Below are positions 1-9,700 of a stretch of DNA of 64,000 nt, one piece after another. Origin of the DNA: an uncultured Selenomonadaceae bacterium (GTDB taxonomy: Bacteria > Bacillota > Negativicutes > Selenomonadales > Selenomonadaceae); the NCBI GenBank assembly GCA_905234195.1, contig CAJOFR010000008.1, positions 1 to 64,000 of the forward strand, given 5' to 3'. The translations under genes and the position numbers were made by a program. Each line of letters starts with the position of its first letter. The stretch's first letter is position 1. The notes beneath the pieces are model-generated. The model saw only the letters and a program-made list of their open reading frames with translations. It made no database searches and was not told where the DNA came from.

Positions 1-1737
1 ATCAGTGTTCACCGTCATCGTGTAGCCGTTCGGCGCGGAGAACGTCAAAATATTATTCGACCTGCTGACCGTGAAGTTTTCCGGCAAAATCGCCGCGTCT
101 GAATTATTTGCCATGCCCGACGTAAAATCTACGACAACATCATTTCCTTCGCCGGTGAATCGGAAATAATCTTTCGCACTGCCGCCAACAAGAGTATCAT
201 CGCCGCCGTTGCCTCCCCAAAGAGTTGTTTCACCACTGCCCGCGATAATCGAATTGCTCCCCGAATTTCCCGCAAGATAATCATTGCCCGAACTCCCCGC
301 CGCGTTCACGTTCGCAATGTAGAGATAGCTAATACCGTTGCTCCCGTCAAGCCTAATGTCGTGTGAATTTGCGTCGTGAGTTCCGTTTTGAAGATTCAGC
401 GTCCCGAATTGCGCCAAGCCGTAGTAGTCAATGCCGTCGTAGTAGGTTATGTTCGTCGCGGAGCTGTCAGCGATTTTCGCAACGTAAAGATCTGAATCGT
501 TGCCGGCGTAGAGAATTGCATCGTCGCCTGAATTTGTGTCGGTGTGGAGCTGAATTTTTTTGCCGTCCGTCATCTCGAAATAAACTTCGTAGCCGTCGCG
601 ATAAGCCTTTGAAAATCCGTTGTACAAAACCACCGCGTCGGAATTGTCCGCCATGCCCGTCACGAAGTTATTTACAAAGTCATTGCTGCCGCCGCCGTAG
701 CGGAAAAGATCTCGCGTCGAAGTGCCGACAATCAAATTATCGTAGTCGGTGCCGTCGCTGACGAAAGTCAAATATTTTTCGGCGGACTCCTTCAAAATGA
801 TAGAGCCCTCCCCAATTTTTATCGTGACGTCCTGCGCGCTCGTCGAAGTCTGATAATCGCCGGAGATTTTAAATTTGTCGCCGCCGTCGTAGCCGTAAAC
901 AGTGTCATTGCCGTCGCCGTCGGAGTATTCGATAATCGCATTGTCCGAGCCTTCCAGGAAAAGAATATCGTCGCCCGCGCCGCCGTTCACCGTGTTGTTG
1001 TCCGCGCTGATAATTATTATGTCGTTGCCCGCGTTGCCGAAAATTTTATTCGCGTCGCCATAAGAAATAATTTCATCGTCAGCGTCGTCGCCGTCGTAAC
1101 TTTCGTTGTCGCCGTGAATCGTGCTGTTCGTGTCGTAAGCAACTATTACGTCGTTGCCCGTGCCGCCAAGAATCGAATTGCCGGAAATATTTTCGCCGCT
1201 GAAAATCGTATCGTCACCGCTCCAGCCCATTATCGTGGAGTTCGACGCAAAATTTCTCATGTAGTCATTTCCCGCGCCGCCGTTCACCAAACTGCCGTCC
1301 GTCTCGTTGGTGATTGTGTCGTTGTCATTCGAGCCGCTGTTATCCGCATTGAAGGTCTTCAGCTTTTCGGCAAGTTCCGCCGCGTAATTTTGTTCGGCAA
1401 TGTCTTCGCCGGTGACCGACGAAATAAAATCCGTCGCGATTTGCAATCCAATATTGTCCGTCGTCTGCAGATACGTCGATGAAGTTTCGTGGATAGTCAC
1501 CGCCAGCGCGTCAAGGGCGGCATCTTTAATCGCGTCCTTCGTGGAAAGCCCCTCGTTCTCGTATTCTTCGACGCTGTCTTGATATTGTTCGACGCCGTTA
1601 AACAGCGCGGAAATGGCCGACACCGAAACCGCAACGGGGCTCAAAAAAGCCGCGACTATTTTATTTTCCGCATAAATTTTGTCGTAGACATCTTTGACCG
1701 CGTCCGCGATTTTATTTACAATTTTTGTGAGACTCAT
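1..1737 (-). CDS. RTX/hemolysin-type calcium-binding repeat protein (C-terminus beyond left window edge)
   Basis: Reverse-strand frame open from ATG at 1737 (MSLTKIVNKIADAVKDVYDK...) to the window edge; repeated GGxGxD-type motifs (NGGAGNDYM, LGGTGNDVI, FGNAGNDIII, NGGAGDDILFLEG); SD ggaggagaa upstream. Not in the ORF track because it runs off the edge. Confidence 0.85.
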   Translation of the reverse strand, partial: MSLTKIVNKIADAVKDVYDKIYAENKIVAAFLSPVAVSVSAISALFNGVEQYQDSVEEYENEGLSTKDAIKDAALDALAVTIHETSSTYLQTTDNIGLQIATDFISSVTGEDIAEQNYAAELAEKLKTFNADNSGSNDNDTITNETDGSLVNGGAGNDYMRNFASNSTIMGWSGDDTIFSGENISGNSILGGTGNDVIVAYDTNSTIHGDNESYDGDDADDEIISYGDANKIFGNAGNDIIIISADNNTVNGGAGDDILFLEGSDNAIIEYSDGDGNDTVYGYDGGDKFKISGDYQTSTSAQDVTIKIGEGSIILKESAEKYLTFVSDGTDYDNLIVGTSTRDLFRYGGGSNDFVNNFVTGMADNSDAVVLYNGFSKAYRDGYEVYFEMTDGKKIQLHTDTNSGDDAILYAGNDSDLYVAKIADSSATNITYYDGIDYYGLAQFGTLNLQNGTHDANSHDIRLDGSNGISYLYIANVNAAGSSGNDYLAGNSGSNSIIAGSGETTLWGGNGGDDTLVGGSAKDYFRFTGEGNDVVVDFTSGMANNSDAAILPENFTVSRSNNILTFSAPNGYTMTVNTD

Positions 1738-1821
1738 TTTAATTTCTCCTCCCCGAATAAAAATTTTCTTCCGGCTAAGAATATCACAGAAAAATTTTTC
1801 CTTCAAGGCGGTCGCATAATT

Positions 1822-1841
1822 TTTAATGAAACTTTAATGAA
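1822..1841. promoter_or_regulatory. 11-bp-spaced direct repeat TTTAATGAAAC/TTTAATGAAAA upstream of the RTX gene
   Basis: Two copies of TTTAATGAAA in direct orientation, start-to-start 11 bp, about 85-105 bp upstream of the ATG at 1737. Confidence 0.35.
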
Positions 1842-1872
1842 AAATAAAAACGCCCCGAAAAATCGGAGCGTC
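1840..1872 (-). terminator. Rho-independent terminator downstream of the histidine kinase
   Basis: Minus strand ACGCTCCG-ATTTTT-CGGGGCGT followed by TTTTATTTTTC. Confidence 0.65.
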
Positions 1873-1881
1873 GAAAATTTT

Positions 1882-3288
1882 TCAGGCGGCGGGAATAATC
1901 AGCGTGAAGGTCGTCCCTTTTTGGAGTTCGCTTTCAACTTTTATTTTAATGTCGTGCTTGTCGGCAATCCATTTCGCGATAGACAAGCCCAGCCCGTTGC
2001 CGCCGGTCTCCTCCACCAAAATTTCCGTCTCCACGCGAAAGAATCTGTCAAAAATTTTGTCGCGATTTTCCGGAGCAATACCTATTCCGGAATCAGCAAC
2101 ACTCAAAAAAATTTTGTCGCCGTCCCTAATCGACGTCACGGAAATTTTTCCGCCCTTCGGAGTGTATTTAACGGCGTTGTCCAAAAAAATTCTCAACATC
2201 TGCCGAATCATCGTCTTGTCGCCAAAAATCTGCGCGTCGTCATTCTGAATCAAACGGACGTCGTGATTTTTTACGACGCGAATCATTTTTTTCATGACGT
2301 CGCTGACAATATCGGCAAGGTTAATATTTTCCTTCTTGACCTTTTGATTCTGACGATCCGCGCGCGAAAGGAACAAAAGATTTTCCAAAAGGTTGCGCAT
2401 GTTTTCGGCTTCGGAACGAATCGCGGAAATACTTTCGTCAAGCAACTCTTTATCCTCCAGCCCGTAACGCTCAAGCACTTCGATATATCCGGCGATAACG
2501 GTGGCGGGCGTGCGCAGTTCGTGGGAGGCGTCCGAAACAAATTTCTGTTGCTTTTTAATCCCGCCTTGAAGTCTGTCAAGCATCTCGTTAAAAGTTTTCG
2601 CAAGCTCGGTGAGTTCGTCGTTCGCGGCGGGAAGTGTAATGCGCCCGTCCATTTTCCCGAAGGCAATTTCCTGCGCGTGTGTCGTCATTGTTTTTATCGG
2701 CTTGAGAATTTTTCTACTGATAAATTTTCCCGCGAAGAAGGCAAAAATTATTCCGACAAAATCCAGCGCAAACAAAAGCATCTCCAAATTTTCAAAGACG
2801 TCCGTTTTTGAAGTGATTGTCCGGAAAAAATAAAACGTACAAATTTCGCCGTTTACCTCGTAATCCATTTTGGCGCGGTAGACGAGCGCATTTTTCATCT
2901 TCGCGACGTCCATCGTGCTATCTGCAAAAAAAGGTTGGCTCCTTAATTTATTCACCTCGAAAATATCAATCGAAGGATAATTCGGATCGGTATCGAAAAT
3001 TTTTTTGCCGTCGTCCTTCACGATGCGGAGCACAACACCCGTGATAATTTTTCCGCGCAGTGAATTTAAGTCGACTTGATTTTCATTTTGCGCAAGGTGT
3101 TTGATGACGTTCGTCATGCTTACTTTGATAGTACGTTCGGCGGGAGTGTAGAGCGCATAAAAAGTTCCATACCACACGACAAAATTCACGACAAGCATCA
3201 AAATCACGAAGAACGCCGCGTAAATTAAAGTTATCTTTGTGGAAATTTTAGCGTCGTTGTAAATTTGCCGGATTTTTTCTGTGAACAT
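1882..3288 (-). CDS. HAMP-domain sensor histidine kinase
   Basis: Two TM segments, HAMP, SHELRTPATVIAGYIEVL (H-box), N-box NAVKYTPKGG, DSGIGIAPE, GNGLGLSI (G-box). Confidence 0.93.
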   Translation of the reverse strand: MFTEKIRQIYNDAKISTKITLIYAAFFVILMLVVNFVVWYGTFYALYTPAERTIKVSMTNVIKHLAQNENQVDLNSLRGKIITGVVLRIVKDDGKKIFDTDPNYPSIDIFEVNKLRSQPFFADSTMDVAKMKNALVYRAKMDYEVNGEICTFYFFRTITSKTDVFENLEMLLFALDFVGIIFAFFAGKFISRKILKPIKTMTTHAQEIAFGKMDGRITLPAANDELTELAKTFNEMLDRLQGGIKKQQKFVSDASHELRTPATVIAGYIEVLERYGLEDKELLDESISAIRSEAENMRNLLENLLFLSRADRQNQKVKKENINLADIVSDVMKKMIRVVKNHDVRLIQNDDAQIFGDKTMIRQMLRIFLDNAVKYTPKGGKISVTSIRDGDKIFLSVADSGIGIAPENRDKIFDRFFRVETEILVEETGGNGLGLSIAKWIADKHDIKIKVESELQKGTTFTLIIPAA

Positions 3289-3355
3289 AGGAACCCCCCT
3301 TTATTTTGTCGAATTATGTTTTATAAAACTTTACAACAAAACTTGGGGAATTTCA

Positions 3356-4816
3356 ATGGATAAGAGAATTATTTCCGGATTGCTCGGATACTTGACGCTG
3401 TTCACCGGCGCGGCAATGCTCCCGTCGTTTTTGTTGGCGGCGTTCACCGAAGAACTAAACGGCGCGGCAACTTTCCTGCTGTCAATTTTTTTATGCGTGG
3501 CGGTGACTTTTGAGCTGGAAAGATTCGGCGGGCTGAAGGGCAAAGATAATATCGGCGTCCGCGACGGAATTGCGATAACGAGTATCGGCTGGCTGCTCGT
3601 CTCCATTTTGGGGATGGTGCCGTATTTTGCGGGCGGCTACCTGAATTTAATCGACAGTATGGTTGAATCATTCGCGGGATTTTCCGGGACGGGCGCGACG
3701 GTTTTTGAGGACGTCGAAACTTTGCCGCGAAGTATTTTACTTTGGCGCAGTCTGTCAAATTGGGTTGGCGGCTTGGGAGTCGTCGTAATTTTCATGGCGA
3801 TTCTGTCACAGCTGGGGCGCGGCGCGATGTTTATTTTGCGCGCGGAGATGACCGGACCGACGAAGGACAGACAAATGCCGCGCATTCGTGACAACGCGAA
3901 AATGCTCTTCAAAGTTTATGTTGTGCTGACGATAATTTGTGCGGTGAGTTATTTTTTGTGCGGGCTGGAAATTTTTGCGGCGATTAATCACGCTATGACG
4001 ACTATTGCGACGGGCGGCTACGGAATTTATAACGGCACGGTCGGCGAATACGGAAATAACTACCTCGAATTTTGTATGGCGTTCTTCATGATAATTGCCA
4101 GCGGGAGTTTTGCAATGTACGCGCTTGCTTTTCGGCGCGGCGTCGGTGTGATTTTTCGCAACACCGAATTTAAAATTTATCTCTGGATAGTTTTTGTGGT
4201 GTCGGCGATAATTGCGACCGATTTAATTTTGGAGGCGGGCGACAGCATCGAGACGGCGATAAGGCGCGCGATTTTTCACGTTGCGAGCATGAGTTCGACG
4301 ACGGGTTTTGTTGCCGAAGATTTTGACTTGTGGCCTCCGGTAAGCAAAGCTTTTCTGATAATAACAATGTTTTTGGGCGGCTGTGCAGGTTCGACGGCAG
4401 GTGGCTTGAAGGTCGCGAGAATCATTTTGCTTTTCAAATTCGTCGGCGCGATTGTCAGCCAAAAACTCCACCCGCAACAGATAAACCCCGTGAAACTTAA
4501 CGGTCAAGTTATCGAAGAAAGTGTCGTCCACAATGCGGCGAAATTTTTCTTCGCGCTCGTAATGTTAGATATTTTTTTCGCGTTCGTGATGATGTTTGAC
4601 GGAATAGACTTCGTGAACAGCATTTCGGTTAGCGTGACGACAATGTCCAGCGTCGGACCCGGTTTCGGTATACAGGGCGCGACGAGTGGTTACGCGCTTT
4701 TGCCCCCGCTAAGTAAATTTTTCTTGTGCGTGTGTATGTTTTTGAGCCGCCTGGAAATTTTTACGGTGCTTGTTTTATTCACGCCGTCTTTTTGGAGGAG
4801 CCGCGACGGCTGGTGA
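3356..4816 (+). CDS. trkH: TrkH/KtrB-family potassium uptake protein
   Basis: MDKRIISGLLGYLTLFTGAAMLPS..., repeated selectivity-filter-like SGTGATVF / TTIATGGY / SSTTGF / TTMSSVGPGF segments, terminal LFTPSFWR. Confidence 0.9.
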   Translation: MDKRIISGLLGYLTLFTGAAMLPSFLLAAFTEELNGAATFLLSIFLCVAVTFELERFGGLKGKDNIGVRDGIAITSIGWLLVSILGMVPYFAGGYLNLIDSMVESFAGFSGTGATVFEDVETLPRSILLWRSLSNWVGGLGVVVIFMAILSQLGRGAMFILRAEMTGPTKDRQMPRIRDNAKMLFKVYVVLTIICAVSYFLCGLEIFAAINHAMTTIATGGYGIYNGTVGEYGNNYLEFCMAFFMIIASGSFAMYALAFRRGVGVIFRNTEFKIYLWIVFVVSAIIATDLILEAGDSIETAIRRAIFHVASMSSTTGFVAEDFDLWPPVSKAFLIITMFLGGCAGSTAGGLKVARIILLFKFVGAIVSQKLHPQQINPVKLNGQVIEESVVHNAAKFFFALVMLDIFFAFVMMFDGIDFVNSISVSVTTMSSVGPGFGIQGATSGYALLPPLSKFFLCVCMFLSRLEIFTVLVLFTPSFWRSRDGW

Positions 4817-4851
4817 TTTTAGTGGCAAGGAAAAGTGTGGAAGAGGGGAGA

Positions 4852-4938
4852 GGCCGCCCAAGGACGGGCGGCCGCCCGCATTTGGTCGCGTGATGCGACC
4901 TCTGCGGGCAGTTTTCTTTTGCTTCTTTTCTTTTGCGC
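4852..4938 (+). repeat. 87-bp intergenic multi-hairpin repeat, copy 1
   Basis: Identical over 87 bp to 23242..23328: ggccgcccaaggacgggcggccgcccgcatttggtcgcgtgatgcgacctctgcgggcagttttcttttgcttcttttcttttgcgc. Confidence 0.95.
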
Positions 4939-4978
4939 AGAAGCGATCCAAACTCTTTGGCGTGAAAACTAATTTCTA

Positions 4979-5003
4979 AAAAAAAATTGCCCACAAAGGG
5001 CGA
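4979..5003 (-). terminator. Possible rho-independent terminator of pckA
   Basis: Minus strand TCGCCC-TTTG-TGGGCAA followed by a run of T. Confidence 0.45.
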
Positions 5004-5039
5004 GTGAAAAATTTTTTTGAAAGAAAGGTTATCTACAAA

Positions 5040-6659
5040 TTAATCGAGTTGCGGACCCGCAGGAACAAGAGCTTTGCCCGCTTCGTTGTATTCGTATTTC
5101 TTGAAGTTCTTGATAAAGCGTTCGGCGAGATCCTTTGCTTTTTTGTCCCACTCTGCCGGATCTTTATAAGTGTCACGAGTGTCGAGAATCTCCGTCGCCA
5201 CTCCTTCAAGCTTAGTCGGAATTTCAAGATTGAATATCGGAATTTTTTTCGTCGGGGCGTCTTTAATCGCGCCGCCAAGAATCGCGTCGATAATGCCGCG
5301 CGTATCTTTGATGGAAATGCGTTTGCCGCTACCGTTCCAGCCGGTGTTAACGAGGTACGCCTTCGCGCCGGATTTTTCCATACGCTTTACGAGTTCTTCA
5401 GCGTATTTCGTCGGATGCAGTTCAAGGAACGCCTGCCCAAAGCACGCGCTGAAAGTCGGGGTAGGTTCAGTGATTCCGCGCTCGGTGCCGGCAAGTTTCG
5501 CGGTAAATCCGCTGAGGAAATAATATTTCGTCTGTTCCGAAGTCAAAATAGAAACCGGCGGCAAAACTCCAAAGGCGTCCGCGCTGAGGAAAATGACAGA
5601 CTTCGCGGCGGGGCCGTGACTGTCCGGACGAACGATATTTTTAATGTGATAAATCGGATAGCTGACGCGCGTATTCTCGGTAACGGATTTGTCGGCAAAA
5701 TCAATCTTGCCGTCTTTGTCGACGGTGACATTTTCCAAAAGTGCGTCGCGGCGAATCGCGTTATAAATATCGGGTTCGGATTCTTTATCAAGGTTAATAA
5801 CTTTCGCGTAGCAACCGCCCTCGAAATTGAAAACGCCGGTGTCGTCCCAGCCGTGCTCATCGTCGCCAATCAAAAGACGTTTCGGATCAGTAGAAAGAGT
5901 AGTTTTGCCGGTGCCGGAAAGTCCGAAGAAAATAGCGGTGTTTTCGCCGTTCATGTCGGTGTTCGCGGAGCAGTGCATCGCGGCGATACCCTTCAGCGGC
6001 AAGAAATAATTCATCATGCTGAAGAGACCCTTTTTCATTTCGCCGCCGTACCACGTGTTAAGAATGACTTGCTCTTTGTCGGTGATATTGAACACAGTCG
6101 CGGTTTCGGAATTGAGCCCAAGTTCTTTCCAGTTAGTGACTTTCGCTTTTGACGCATTGAAAACCACAAAGTCCGGTTCCTGGTCAAACTCCGCTTGATT
6201 CTTCGGGCGAATAAACATATTCGTGACGAAGTGCGCCTGCCAAGCAACTTCCATGATAAAACGGATCTTCATTCGGGTATCTTTGTGCGTGCCGCAGAAT
6301 CCGTCGACGACATAAAGTTTTTTGTTGGAAAGTTCCTCGACGGCAAGTTTCTTGAGAGCCTTCCAGCTTTCGACGCTACATTTCTTGTTGTCGTTTTTGT
6401 ATTCGGGCGTCGTCCACCAAATTTCTCCGGGCGCGCCTTCCTTCGTCGTGTCGTCGTAAACGATAAACTTATCCTTCGGCGAACGTCCGGTATAAATCCC
6501 CGTCATGACATTAATCGCGCCAAGTTCGGTCTCCTGTCCTTTGTCGTAGCCGGTAAGGTCGGGTTTCACCTCTTCGTTGAAAAGAACTTCGTACGTAGGA
6601 TTGTAAACAACTTCGGTCGTCCCTGTGATTCCGTATTTTGTTAAATCCATCATCGGCAT
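5040..6659 (-). CDS. pckA: Phosphoenolpyruvate carboxykinase (ATP)
   Basis: 539 aa; [18 protein letters not shown] kinase-1a, [38 protein letters not shown]. Confidence 0.97.
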   Translation of the reverse strand: MPMMDLTKYGITGTTEVVYNPTYEVLFNEEVKPDLTGYDKGQETELGAINVMTGIYTGRSPKDKFIVYDDTTKEGAPGEIWWTTPEYKNDNKKCSVESWKALKKLAVEELSNKKLYVVDGFCGTHKDTRMKIRFIMEVAWQAHFVTNMFIRPKNQAEFDQEPDFVVFNASKAKVTNWKELGLNSETATVFNITDKEQVILNTWYGGEMKKGLFSMMNYFLPLKGIAAMHCSANTDMNGENTAIFFGLSGTGKTTLSTDPKRLLIGDDEHGWDDTGVFNFEGGCYAKVINLDKESEPDIYNAIRRDALLENVTVDKDGKIDFADKSVTENTRVSYPIYHIKNIVRPDSHGPAAKSVIFLSADAFGVLPPVSILTSEQTKYYFLSGFTAKLAGTERGITEPTPTFSACFGQAFLELHPTKYAEELVKRMEKSGAKAYLVNTGWNGSGKRISIKDTRGIIDAILGGAIKDAPTKKIPIFNLEIPTKLEGVATEILDTRDTYKDPAEWDKKAKDLAERFIKNFKKYEYNEAGKALVPAGPQLD

Positions 6660-6697
6660 TAAAAATCAACCTCCTAAAAATTTAATCCACCGCTGTT

Positions 6698-6726
6698 AGA
6701 ATAACGCATTTGCCGCAGATTGTCAA
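6698..6726 (-). promoter_or_regulatory. Sigma70-type promoter for pckA
   Basis: Minus strand TTGACA-(17)-TATTCT, 39 bp upstream of the pckA start; spacer ATCTGCGGCAAATGCGT. Confidence 0.7.
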
Positions 6727-6736
6727 ACCGCCTTAA

Positions 6737-9700
6737 TTATTTTTTTGACTGGTGGTAATAAGCAGATACCGTCTGATAAAATTTTTCAAGTTCGCTAAAA
6801 TTACTTTCGATTTTGCCGACAGAATAATTCGTCTCGGAAATTTCCGTGACGTCAGAAATCTGCGCGTCGTCCGTAATAAAATTATCGTCGACGAAAAATT
6901 CTTGAGCCGCCACCAATTTTGAAGGGTTGGAAATATTTTCCGTAGAGCCGACAAAAATTTCAGCCGTGTTGCCCGCGTAATTTTTCAGCACGACGGAGCC
7001 ACTGCCGATATTCACGACAAGATCATCGCCGCGCGTTAAAGTATTTTTCACGCTGCCCGAAGTGATATTGAGCGTGTCATTTTCGCCAAAGCCGTAAATC
7101 GTGTCCCTACCGTCGCCGCTCGCGTACTGATAAACGACGCTGTCGCCGCTGTTTTTAATTGTGTCGTTGCCCCTGCCGCCAACAATCGTGACGTTATCGC
7201 CGCTGTTGGTAATTTTATCGTTGCCCGCCAAAGCGTTTATCTGGTAGTCGTCGGAATTATTTGTCAGTGTATTGGCTGACGACGTGCCCTGAATAATTTT
7301 CGGCTTCTCGAATAAAATTTTGTTGCCGCCGGAATCAACAAGAGTGTATTCGACGTCGTCCGAAAGTTCTTTGAGATTGATTGAGCCGTTGCCGATATTG
7401 AAAACCAAATCGGAGCCGCTGACCGCCGAACTTTTCAAACTGCCCGAAACAATTTGAAGAGTGTCATTTTCGCCAAAGCCGGTGATAACATCTTTGCCGT
7501 TGCCGTTCGTGTAGCGGTAGACGACGGCATTCCCGCTGTTGGTGATTGTGTCGTTGCCGCCGCCGCCAATAATCGTGACGCTATCGCCGCTGTTAATAAT
7601 TCTGTCGTTGCCAAGCCCCGCGTCGATTGTCGAATAGTTTCCGTAATTATAAATTTTGTCGTTGTTCGCAAGGGCGTTGATAAAGTATCCGTCGCCGAGA
7701 TTATTTGTGAGCGTTTCAGCTTTCGACGTGCCCTGAATAATTTTCGGTCTCTCGAATAAAATTTCGTTGCCGTCCGCGTCGATAATCGTGTACTTGACGT
7801 CAATCGAAAGCCCCTTCAAAGTGACCGCGCCGCTACCGATATTAAAAGCAACGTCGCTACCGGAGGACGTCGAACTTTTTATGCTGCCCGAAGTAATTTG
7901 GAGCGTGTCATTTTCGCCAAAGCCGTAAATTAAATCTCTGCCGTCGCCGTTCGCGTATTGATAAACGATGGAACTTCCGCTGTTGTTAATCGTGTCGTTG
8001 CCCTTGCCGCCAATAATCGTGACGTTATCGCCGCTGTTAATAATTCTGTCGTTGCCGCCGCGCGCGTCGATTGTGGAGCCCGCGCTCGAACTTTTAAGCG
8101 TGTTTCTGCTGTCGGTGCCCTTGATATAATCGCCGTGAACTTTTTCGGTAAAGTCGATTGTAAAATTTTCGTCGGCGGCATTTTTCAAGGTGATTGACTC
8201 TTCGCCGATAGTGACAATCACGTCTGAATCACTCGTCGCCATGAAATAAGAGTCGCCGGAAATTTTCAGCGTGTCTTTTGCCGAAATCCCGTAAACAATG
8301 TCGTTGCCGTCGCCTTCGTCGTGTTTGATTATTTGTTCGCCGCCGTAAGCAAAGATAACGTCATCGCCCGCGCCGCCGTCTACCAAAACTTTCGCGCCGG
8401 AATTTGAAATGGTGTCGTTGCCGGCGTAAGTGGTGAGCGTCGTATTTGAATCGAAGTTCATGATAAAATCTGCGTCGGACGTCCCATTTTTCGGAGACGG
8501 ATTAAAAATTTTCCCGTTGACATTCACCGAAGGAGCGTCCACAAATTTTATGGAGCCTTCACCAAACTGCAAAGTCAAATCGTTGCCGGAAACGACGGAG
8601 CCGGTAACCGAGCCGCCAATCAAATTTACAATGTCCGTCGGGTTGTAGCCGTAAACAGTGTCATTGCCGTCGCCTTCGGAATATTCGAGGACGACGAACT
8701 TAGAATTTTTATCCAGCTCAATAATATCATCGCCCGCGCCGCCAACAATCGTGACGTTATCGCCGCTGTTGGTGATTGTGTCGTCGCCGCCTTCGCCGCT
8801 CGCCGTGACATTGTCGTCAAGATTTTCGACGCTGAAACCAATTTCGCCGCCCGCGCTCTGTTTCGCGAGGTAGCGCATAAGCATGTAGCCGCCCGCGTAG
8901 TCCGGAGCATGAACGCCCGAAACACTTTTGTAGCCGGAAGACAAACTCAAAGCCTGTTCAAGCAAAGAATAATTCCCCGCCAAAGTTTTGATATCGCTCC
9001 TGCGCTGGTCGTCGATGCCGTGAGTAAGTTCAGCGACACCCTCTTTTATCAGCGAAGGCAATGCGTAAAAATAATTTATGTTCGCTGACATGACGGCATG
9101 AGTAAATTCGTGAGCAAGCACCCTGTCAAGATAAGTTTGCCCGGAAGTCGGATCGTAACCATTTTTATTTTCGGTGTTCACGTTGCTGTAATAATCCATG
9201 TTAATTCCGAAACCGAGCCACGCCGTCGATTGGTGAGTAGTGTCGTTGACGTAATAATAGGAGACAGTCCACGCAAGAGTGCCGGCATTATTTTCGATAA
9301 AGCCAATGTTAATTACGTCCGTCGTCGCCGAAGAATTTTCAGTGAATCCAAAATTATCACCGTAAGAAAGAGAAATCAAATCGAGCGCGCCCGAAGCCCA
9401 CCAAGTATAAAGTGACTGCCACATAAATTTTTGGTTGGTCGTCAAGCTGTCGAACTCTAAATCCGTCCAGCTGTAATCGCTATTGTATTTGACGAGCTGG
9501 AAAGTCAAACCGTCCGCCACAAAATATCTGTCAGTAAAATCCGTGCGGAGTTCGCCGCTTTCCGGAACAATGTCAACAGCATTTTTGGAAGTATCGCCGC
9601 CGGCGTCCAGCCCGCTAATCGCGCCGGTGTCCTGGTTGCTCAAATCAATGCCGCAATAATTTTTTAGGAAGTCGTCCGCGCTCGCAGAATTTTTGCAATC

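Noticed and set aside
1489-2811. 440-aa plus-strand ORF
   Set aside because: Lies antisense to the RTX gene start and the clear histidine kinase; low-complexity composition; explained by codon bias opening the antisense frame.
3292-3299. C6 run upstream of the histidine kinase as a phase-variable tract
   Set aside because: Short, outside the ORF and plausibly just the G-rich Shine-Dalgarno region; too weak alone.
4770-4979. 69-aa ORF (RPPKDGRPPAFGRVMRPLRAVFFCFFSFAQK) overlapping the 87-bp repeat
   Set aside because: Peptide is only a translation of the hairpin repeat, and the reading frame is not kept in an ORF at the second copy.
5004-6152. 382-aa plus-strand ORF
   Set aside because: Fully antisense to pckA, with no recognisable domain.
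6950-8830. Possible tandem-repeat array of non-coding type
   Set aside because: Repeats are in frame and encode RTX-type modules; coding constraint explains them.
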